This document shows positions 31,755 to 38,449 of a stretch of 38,449 nt of DNA, piece by piece. Source of the DNA: Bacteroidota bacterium (GTDB lineage: Bacteria > Bacteroidota > Bacteroidia > Chitinophagales > Saprospiraceae); contig JAKQLF010000330.1 of NCBI GenBank assembly GCA_029567325.1, positions 1 to 38,449 of the forward strand, given 5' to 3'. Position 1 is the first letter of the stretch. Each line of letters starts with the position of its first letter. The notes beneath the pieces are model-generated. The model did no database searches. It had not been told where the DNA came from and saw only the letters and a program-made list of their open reading frames with translations. The position numbers and the translations under genes were made by a program.

Positions 31755-33527
31755 TTAGCCAATCACAGAAACCGTCTTCATCACAAACTCCATCTCAAAG
31801 TGATAACCACCCTTATTGTACTCTGTATTTCTGGCATTCAACTGCCTTTTCATCGCTGCAAGGATGGAACTGCCCATGCCAGCCTTTTCGTTTAATTTGC
31901 CAGTGCCATTGTCGGAGTAAAATAACAAGTAGTTTTTATCAACTTCTTTGATCTCAATTTGGATGTTGAGGGTATTGGAAGATTGGACATTGGCATGTTT
32001 GATCGAATTCGTAACGAGTTCTGTCAAAATGATGCCGATGGGAAACATTGTTTCTATATTGAAAGTAAGGCCATCATTGATTTTGATGTTTGAAGTATAG
32101 GCAGTGGCAGATAGTATATTCCTGAATTGCTCCAGGAGTTGGCGGACATAGCCATTTACGTTGATCTCATCAAATTGATCGTTGTTGTATAATTGTTCGT
32201 GAATCAATGAAATACTTCTTATTTTCATGCTTACATCCTCCAAATACTTTGCCGTATCATGATCTTTTGAGTTTTGTACTTTAAGGGTCAATAAACTGAT
32301 CACTATTTGTAGGTTGTTTTTGACACGATGATGCACTTCGGCTAGCAACATCGTCTGTTTTGTAAGCAAGGTGGTGAGCTCATTTTTTTGAGTCAATATT
32401 TCATGATTCTGACCGAAAATCAGCTTTTGAAACCTGAGTGTCCTTCGATAAAAATGTGCCAAAAGCAACAGGCCCATCGACAACAAAATGAATCCAATGA
32501 TCCACAATCGGCGCGATTTGGAAATTTCATTGACCAGCGCTTTTTCCTTAAGTGTAGCTATTTCTATTTCTTTGTCATTGATAAACTGCTCATTAGTGAC
32601 GAACTGACTACTGTCGCTATAAATGCGGGCCAATTTGATGTAAAATATGGCTGAGTCTGTTTTACCTTCCTGTTCATATTTCTGAGAAATCAGGTCATAA
32701 AAATGTTCCTTGGTGTCATAAACCCTGGGTGTTTTTTCAAGATTGGCCAAATAAACTGAGGCAGAATCTATGTATTCGTTTGTCTCTCTGATTTTACCAA
32801 GTGTAAGTAAGGATTTTATCACATTGACGTATGAAATTGCGACAGCGCTCTGTTCACCTACTTTTTTGAAATATTCAATAGATGTCAACATACTGCGCGT
32901 GGCTTTTTCAGTCCCGCGATGATAAACACCTTCCAACATATGGGCATCAGCCAAATTGATATAATCATCGTATTTTTCACCCCAAGAAATGGCCTGGTTT
33001 GCAAAATATAGGGATGAATCGCGTGTACCAAAAAAGCGCTGATAAGAAGCTGCCCGTACATAATATTCAGGGAGCAATTGCAGTAGTTGATGACGATCTA
33101 TCAATGCTTTTGCCTTCGCAAGATTTCTATTTAAATCATTTTCTCTTTGCAGGAAGTCATGGATCCTCACCAGAATCAGAAAAGATTTGGCTTCGATATC
33201 GTACATCTTATACTTCTGCGCACTGGATATAACATCAGTTGCGATGGCAATACTTTCTTCAAAATGCTGACTATGTTCAAGTACCAATGCCTTCATATTC
33301 AGCAACTTGAGCACATATTGACAGTTTTCTTTATTTTTATGAAAACGCAAGATAGAATCCACCAATGTTATTACTTCATCGTGTTTGTGGTGGTTTTGTA
33401 AATAAATACCTTGTTCTATAATTTTCGAAAAATAAACAGAATCGCACGCAGATTTTGCTTTTAGCGGAGGTGCTGAAAAGCAAACAATTACGAGATAAAA
33501 GAATACTGAAATGCGCAAAATCCTCAA
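31755..33527 (-). CDS. TPR sensor histidine kinase (HisKA_2 type)
   Basis: This is a 590-residue protein. It starts at a TTG (33527) because a stop lies 18 bp upstream in frame and this start opens a good signal peptide (MRILRISVFFYLVIVCFSA). About 300 residues of TPRs sit outside the membrane (SIEYFKKVGEQSAVAISYVN among them). A TM segment (about 340-365, LWIIGFILLSMGLLLLAHF) and a coiled coil lead to the kinase. The phospho-acceptor is in EVHHRVKNNLQI (H399/H400), the typical HisKA_2 box. ELVTNSIKHA gives the N-box and SDNGTGKLNEKAGMG the G-box region. No response regulator is nearby. It lies 170 bp downstream of the giant adhesin gene on the same strand and may be co-transcribed with it. 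Confidence 0.85.
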   Translation of the reverse strand: MRILRISVFFYLVIVCFSAPPLKAKSACDSVYFSKIIEQGIYLQNHHKHDEVITLVDSILRFHKNKENCQYVLKLLNMKALVLEHSQHFEESIAIATDVISSAQKYKMYDIEAKSFLILVRIHDFLQRENDLNRNLAKAKALIDRHQLLQLLPEYYVRAASYQRFFGTRDSSLYFANQAISWGEKYDDYINLADAHMLEGVYHRGTEKATRSMLTSIEYFKKVGEQSAVAISYVNVIKSLLTLGKIRETNEYIDSASVYLANLEKTPRVYDTKEHFYDLISQKYEQEGKTDSAIFYIKLARIYSDSSQFVTNEQFINDKEIEIATLKEKALVNEISKSRRLWIIGFILLSMGLLLLAHFYRRTLRFQKLIFGQNHEILTQKNELTTLLTKQTMLLAEVHHRVKNNLQIVISLLTLKVQNSKDHDTAKYLEDVSMKIRSISLIHEQLYNNDQFDEINVNGYVRQLLEQFRNILSATAYTSNIKINDGLTFNIETMFPIGIILTELVTNSIKHANVQSSNTLNIQIEIKEVDKNYLLFYSDNGTGKLNEKAGMGSSILAAMKRQLNARNTEYNKGGYHFEMEFVMKTVSVIG

Positions 33528-33696
33528 TTTTTTATTTTGTAACTATTCTGCTTTATCCATTTTTTAATACAAAAGGGAAAAGCTGAATAGTTACATTATT
33601 TTTTCAAAAGTACCATTTAGAATGCATAAACTCAATGTTGCATGGTACGTCCATTTTATAAAGTGGCCAATTCTATTTCCTTCAGCATAAAATCCA

Positions 33697-36600
33697 TCAC
33701 GGCTCTAACACCCTTAACGAACCACCACTTTGAACGGTCAATGTTGCACCAGGTTGAAGCATTAAAGACTTAACTGTATAAATTCCACTTGGGACAATGA
33801 CAGCATGCCCGGCATTTGAAATAATGACTGGCGTCGAAGCCTCAGGGATGCTGATGGGTGACCAATTGCAAGGATCGCCCCATAAAGCAGATGCATTTCC
33901 CATCCAAGTCCTGGTTGTAGAAGCATCAATCAAAGGAGGCAAAACATTTACAGGGCAATTGGCAGTATTAAAATTGCCCGCCGCATCAGTTGCTGTTAGC
34001 ACAACTGATTGCGTCCCCATCTGACTACAAGTAAAAGTCATCAGGGAACTTGACTCAATGATGCTGCAATTGTCAATGCTATTTCCCCCTGCCAATGCAT
34101 TTGCTCCCAAAGTTCTATTTCCATCCATATCTAGGGTCACCGTTGGTGTTATAGTAGGACAAATTGCTACAGGGTCCTGATCATCAACAACAATTACTTC
34201 CTGACTGTATGTATTTGTATTGCCGTTTCGATCGGTTGCAATCCAATTAATACTGGTTGAACCAATGGGAAATGCATTTGGAGCATCATTAAACAAACTT
34301 CCCCAATATCCACCTACCCAGTTGGAAAACAAGCCGTTGAGTGAAAAATTATGGAGGGTCCCATGGAAGTCATTGCCACTATCGTCATCCGAAGTATTCA
34401 CGATCGGACCAGGAGCAGCAGTATTGTTTCTATTGTAATTTCCATGATTGAAATGATGTAAAGTCCTGAGATTTGCCTGGCTGCTCAATTCCACAAACAT
34501 ATTGTTTCTGATTTCTGTTTGTGTTCTTGCCACATTCCAGATTCTAAATTCTTCCACAGTTCCATTGAGGTATGAAGCTGCCCAAGGTTGATTGATATCT
34601 GAGCAATCACTTTTACCAATATTAAGCTGAGCGTTATTGGTGAAATTTGCAACAGACAAGGTATTTACATTCAGTAATAGGTCGCCGTCTACAAAAAAGC
34701 TGTGGGTTATTCCGCTTCTTGTCCAGGCAATGTGATGCCATTTATTGTCGTCAAAATTTGCCTGAGTGGAAGTGACATTGATGTTCTGTCCACCTGCAGT
34801 ACCAATGGCTTCAATGATGAATCTGCCTGCCTCATCTATTTGGATATTCCAAAAGGAATTGGCTTCACATAGAGCTCTCTTACTGACAATTATTTGCTCA
34901 CGAGAACCAATAACATCCGGGATTTTTACCAATAATTCTATCGTGAAATCCTCTGTTCCAAAATTGCCAATGGTATTGCCCAAGCTTACGAAATCATTGA
35001 CACCATCCAAATTTAAGGCGTTGTTGATCAAGATGTCACAATTGTCTGTCACGGTAGGAGGAGTCAAACTTGGATATGCCAAACAAAGGTCTGGTGTGTT
35101 GTTTACTGTAATCTCAGCCGAGGTAATAAGGGTAGGTAGTTCTGTGTCAATTACTGTCACACTTTGCATACAGGTTTTGGTATTTCCATTGCCATCATTG
35201 GCGGTCCAAATTACCGAGGTATTCCCAAGAGGAAAAGACATTGGTCCATTGTTTGTAGGCATTATGGACATGTTGCAATTGTCGGTAGCCGTAGCGGATC
35301 CCAGGGCAATAATCGTTGCAGTACAACTACCGATGCTGGTATTTGTGGTGATATTAGCAGGGCAGACAACTTCAGGGGCAATCGTGTCCACACCTGGAGC
35401 AATTACTGTAGTCGAAGTCGAGGTGCAAACGTTGTAGTTGGCTTCTCTGACAGTCAGCTGATAATTGCCAGCACCAAGACCGGTAAAGGTATTGCTGGTT
35501 TGAAAAGCACCTGCATTCAATTGATATTGTAAATTTGAAACCCCGTTGACACAATAATCACAGTTTGCATTTACAACGATTTGGCCTGTATTGGTGCCCG
35601 GGCAGGCTACGTCTCCAATGGTGAGGTTGGTAATATAGGGTCTGGTCAGGGCAATGTTTGCATTGGGTGTCGTAAGAAAGTTTGTTGTTCCTGTCAGAGT
35701 GCCACCGTTTGTATTTTGATATACTTCTCCACTACCGCCATCGGTCGATGAGCCATTGTCTGCCCCCCAATAGTTATTCGCTACAGCATAAGTTTGATTC
35801 GTTTCATTTTTGAATGCGACCACATTGCATGAAAAATTGCTGTTAGAAACCACTGAACCCAAATTTCCAGTGCCTGCCTGAAATCTTACACCGTTTCCAT
35901 TGTTTTGAAACAAGGATTGTTCAATGTTGGAAGATGGGCTGTTGAAAATGATCATACCATCGTTGCGCTTCGACACACTAAGACCAGAAACCTGAACATT
36001 GGATGAGGTCGATATTCGCAGCCCTGTGCCAGATCTTCCTGTGGTGACCAAATATCCCAGGTCTACATTTTGTATCATAGCATTGTTACAAATCTCTACA
36101 TTCAAAACTTCAGTGATGAGGCTGCCCAATCCCTGGCCAGGCAATAAAATGACTTCTGAACCAGCCAAACTGCCGTTGGAAATTTTGAGGTCTGCCATAT
36201 TCTGAAATCTCAGCCCATTTCCTCCACCCGTAAAAGTATTTCCACTCACTTCCAATCGTTTGACACCGTCTGATGTCACATTGTTCACAGAAATGGAAAA
36301 AGAGGTGCCTGACAATGTTGCGTTATTGGTCAAAACATTGTTTGTTACAGTACAGTTCTGGCCGCCGGATATGTTTATTCCTCCGTTATTGCAATTTGAA
36401 ACTTCGTTTTCTGAAATGGTTAGTACTGATGAAGTATTCGAAATGATTCCTGTGCTCCGGGATTGGATGGTATTGTTGTTGACCACAAACGAGACGGAAT
36501 TCGAAACAATGATGCCTACACCTCCGATACCCGATGATCTCGATAAGTCCATGTTGGCCAATGTTGTATGATTCACATTGTCAAAATTCAATACAGTATT

Positions 36601-38449
36601 GGTGAAGGTTTTTTTGCCATCATTGTCAGGAACAAGTACTTCAGGACTTCCTGTTCCAGCTATACTCAACGCATTCATATTCAAAAAAGAAAGTCCATTA
36701 TTTCCACCATTGAATGTATTGCCACTGAGATGCAATCTGTTGTTGCCCAAGGAATCAACACCATTGATGATGACAGAATAATTTCCGCCTGCTGTTCCGG
36801 TATTCGTCAGCACATTATTGGTAATCGAGCTGTGTTGTCCATTCGAAACAGTAATGGAAGTGCCTGAAACGTTTGTAAATACATTGTTAGAGGCTAAAGA
36901 TACAATTGAGCTGTTTAATATGATACCGCCTGCTCTGCCTTCTATGGTATTGTTCGTGACCGTAATGCTGTCGCAGTTTACTGCATTTAATCCGGTCCCG
37001 GTTATTGACATTGAAGTATTGTTTCTCGACAGATCGAAATTGGAAACTAGTACATTATCAATGTTGACCAAATTGATCAAAGTGCCAATCAGGGTCTTTT
37101 TACCATCTGTGTTTGGCACCAACACTTCGGGTGAACCGCTTGGTGCAATGGTCAGGGCATTCATGTTTTGTAAAGACAATCCATTTCCACCTCCATTGAA
37201 TGTATTTCCAATAAAACTCAATCTGTTGGCTCCCTGAAAGCCAATTGAATTAAGTACCACAGAATAAATTCCTCCGTTGGTACCGGTATTGTTGAATGCA
37301 TTGTTTGTAATCGTACTGTTCTGGCCATTTGAAACATTAATGGCTGAACCTGTCATATTGGTAAACAAATTGTTTGAAACAACTGATACGATGCTCGCAT
37401 TTAAAATCAAACCATTCAATCTACCCTCAACGGTGTTATTGCTCACCAAAATATTGTCGGAGTTAAGAGTGGATAAACCAGTGCCTGATATCGCCTGAGA
37501 GCTATTATTTCTGGAAAGGTCAAAATACTGAATGTTTGTATTGTCTATATTAACCAGATTCAGTACGGTACCAAGAAATGTTTTTTTACCGTCGGTATTG
37601 GGAAGCAAAACTTCCGGTGTCCCTGTAACGGCAATGGTCACAGCATCCATGTCTTGAAGAGAAATACCATTACCACCTCCGTTGAAGGTATTGCCCGCGA
37701 CTTCCAGGCGCTTTGTACCGTCTGAAGTGACACCTCTGACCTGGAGGGTGTATTGTGCACTTCCCGTTCCTGTATTGGTAAAAATATTATTGGCGATGGT
37801 AGCATTCTGTCCATTGGTTACATTGATCGAGTTATTGGTGATGTTGGCAAATGTATTTCCTGAAATTATGGACACAATGCTGTTTGTAATGATTACTCCA
37901 AAAGTCCTGCCTTCGCATACATTATTATTGAAAGTGAGCTGATCACAGTCTAAAGCATTCAATGCTGTTCCGGATATTGCTTGCGAGGTATTATTTCTGG
38001 AAAGGTCAAATCCTGAAATATTCATATTGTTAGTATCTTCCAATTTGAAAAGAACATTGGTCAAAGTTTTTTTACCATCATTGTCCGGTAAATGTAATTC
38101 CGGATTTCCGCTGGGAGCCATGGTCAGGTTTGCCATATTCGACAAGCTGAATCCATTGCCCCCACCTTGGAAGGTATTACCCGTGACCTTGAGTCTATTT
38201 CCACCGAAGAAGCCTATACCATTTAAAGAAATGGTAGCAAAAAGAAAGTTGCCGTTGTTGATGAATTGGTTGTTTAAAAGTTGGAGACCTCCGCCATTCA
38301 AAGCTGATATTGCAGTAGATTTCAATTGGAATGTACAGTTTTGAATGATTACATCTGAGCAGTTAGTAAGGCCTATTCCACCGTAAGAAAGATTCCCTGG
38401 GGCAGTGCTGCTGATAAAACTTAGCCCTGCAATGGTGAGCCCCGTAACA
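33697..38449 (-). CDS. Giant beta-helix / HYR / LamG surface protein (5' end outside window)
   Basis: The frame runs through the right edge without a stop (from codon 38446-38448 leftward), so at least 41 residues more than the TTG at 38325 are coding. The visible 1583 residues are in order: five about 162-residue right-handed beta-helix repeats (NTFNGGGNGLSLQNM, DGKKT, DLSRNNTS, VSNGQ are recurring marks), a sixth shorter beta-helix part with YWGADNGSS, a SprB-like strand domain, HYR domains (APEVVCPANITT, then DTELPTL), a LamG/concanavalin-like domain (ALNLDGVNDFVSLG, then WHHIAWTRSGITHSFFVDGD), another HYR and a terminal domain (TRTWMGNASALWGDPCNWSP). It is an exported adhesin or matrix protein. 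The usual type IX sorting tail is not recognisable: the protein ends SLRVLEP. Confidence 0.85.
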   Translation of the reverse strand, partial: VTGLTIAGLSFISSTAPGNLSYGGIGLTNCSDVIIQNCTFQLKSTAISALNGGGLQLLNNQFINNGNFLFATISLNGIGFFGGNRLKVTGNTFQGGGNGFSLSNMANLTMAPSGNPELHLPDNDGKKTLTNVLFKLEDTNNMNISGFDLSRNNTSQAISGTALNALDCDQLTFNNNVCEGRTFGVIITNSIVSIISGNTFANITNNSINVTNGQNATIANNIFTNTGTGSAQYTLQVRGVTSDGTKRLEVAGNTFNGGGNGISLQDMDAVTIAVTGTPEVLLPNTDGKKTFLGTVLNLVNIDNTNIQYFDLSRNNSSQAISGTGLSTLNSDNILVSNNTVEGRLNGLILNASIVSVVSNNLFTNMTGSAINVSNGQNSTITNNAFNNTGTNGGIYSVVLNSIGFQGANRLSFIGNTFNGGGNGLSLQNMNALTIAPSGSPEVLVPNTDGKKTLIGTLINLVNIDNVLVSNFDLSRNNTSMSITGTGLNAVNCDSITVTNNTIEGRAGGIILNSSIVSLASNNVFTNVSGTSITVSNGQHSSITNNVLTNTGTAGGNYSVIINGVDSLGNNRLHLSGNTFNGGNNGLSFLNMNALSIAGTGSPEVLVPDNDGKKTFTNTVLNFDNVNHTTLANMDLSRSSGIGGVGIIVSNSVSFVVNNNTIQSRSTGIISNTSSVLTISENEVSNCNNGGINISGGQNCTVTNNVLTNNATLSGTSFSISVNNVTSDGVKRLEVSGNTFTGGGNGLRFQNMADLKISNGSLAGSEVILLPGQGLGSLITEVLNVEICNNAMIQNVDLGYLVTTGRSGTGLRISTSSNVQVSGLSVSKRNDGMIIFNSPSSNIEQSLFQNNGNGVRFQAGTGNLGSVVSNSNFSCNVVAFKNETNQTYAVANNYWGADNGSSTDGGSGEVYQNTNGGTLTGTTNFLTTPNANIALTRPYITNLTIGDVACPGTNTGQIVVNANCDYCVNGVSNLQYQLNAGAFQTSNTFTGLGAGNYQLTVREANYNVCTSTSTTVIAPGVDTIAPEVVCPANITTNTSIGSCTATIIALGSATATDNCNMSIMPTNNGPMSFPLGNTSVIWTANDGNGNTKTCMQSVTVIDTELPTLITSAEITVNNTPDLCLAYPSLTPPTVTDNCDILINNALNLDGVNDFVSLGNTIGNFGTEDFTIELLVKIPDVIGSREQIIVSKRALCEANSFWNIQIDEAGRFIIEAIGTAGGQNINVTSTQANFDDNKWHHIAWTRSGITHSFFVDGDLLLNVNTLSVANFTNNAQLNIGKSDCSDINQPWAASYLNGTVEEFRIWNVARTQTEIRNNMFVELSSQANLRTLHHFNHGNYNRNNTAAPGPIVNTSDDDSGNDFHGTLHNFSLNGLFSNWVGGYWGSLFNDAPNAFPIGSTSINWIATDRNGNTNTYSQEVIVVDDQDPVAICPTITPTVTLDMDGNRTLGANALAGGNSIDNCSIIESSSLMTFTCSQMGTQSVVLTATDAAGNFNTANCPVNVLPPLIDASTTRTWMGNASALWGDPCNWSPISIPEASTPVIISNAGHAVIVPSGIYTVKSLMLQPGATLTVQSGGSLRVLEP
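36125..38449 (-). repeat. Tandem 486-bp repeats in the adhesin gene
   Basis: The conserved codons for DGKKT recur at 38071, 37585, 37099 and 36613 (first base of TTTACC/TTTGCC on the plus strand). The three intervals are exactly 486 bp, or 162 residues. A fifth, more diverged unit has its equivalent near 36127. Units differ in sequence yet keep identical length, which points to old duplications under structural constraint. Confidence 0.7.

Noticed and set aside
33797-38344. Many plus-strand open frames of 60-223 codons opposite the giant adhesin gene
   Set aside because: They follow the repeat structure of the minus-strand gene, have no recognisable domains and come from its biased codon use.
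36125-38449. CRISPR-like periodic repeats
   Set aside because: The period is 486 bp and the repeats are coding. There are no short identical repeats with unique spacers anywhere in the window.

Overview
The window looks like a piece of a Bacteroidota chromosome, most likely from the Saprospiria/Chitinophagia side. The DNA is AT-rich with the standard code. Where promoters can be read they have the Bacteroidota form (TTG, about 20 bp, TAnnTTTG). The gene types also fit: TPR-CHAT proteins with an ECF sigma factor, HYR/beta-helix surface proteins, DUF4349, and VIT/vWA/DUF2135 proteins. No rRNA, tRNA or CRISPR array was seen, and no complete insertion sequence.

Positions 1-9830 are accessory DNA with signs of decay. 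The end of an IS66 transposase abuts the headless remains of a PD-(D/E)XK-type nuclease. A large Avs-like STAND NTPase with its own N-terminal nuclease domain follows. Next come a cut-off AraC-type sensor domain, several unrelated single genes (two-TM protein, beta-rich protein, DUF4349, VOC, secreted protein) and a VapBC-type toxin-antitoxin pair with a readable promoter.

Positions 9830-14810 hold a two-gene unit (TPR-AAA+ ATPase and TPR-membrane protein). A hairpin-rich intergenic repeat follows, then a small membrane-protein gene split by a 162-bp foldback MITE, a two-TM miniprotein and a secreted DUF4932-like protein.

Positions 15060-17040 hold an AbiEi/AbiEii operon. Its promoter lies inside a 17-bp-arm inverted repeat. 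The operon ends in a truncated TOTE-type primase gene.

Positions 17100-23050 form the most coherent system. An ECF sigma factor and a membrane TPR protein (probable anti-sigma) are divergent from a secreted S8 subtilase and a membrane-anchored TPR-CHAT caspase-like protease. Both proteases and the TPR part of the anti-sigma are predicted outside the cytoplasm, which suggests an envelope signalling or proteolysis module.

Positions 23100-26915 hold a second copy of the hairpin repeat and then a gene that differs from its neighbours in base composition. It is a processive GT2 synthase fused to TPRs and, past one in-frame TAA, an outer-membrane-like beta-barrel. Positions 27268-38449 hold a VIT-vWA-DUF2135 envelope protein with hendecad repeats, a GNAT acetyltransferase, a TPR sensor histidine kinase and a giant 5'-incomplete beta-helix/HYR/LamG surface protein built from 486-bp tandem repeats.
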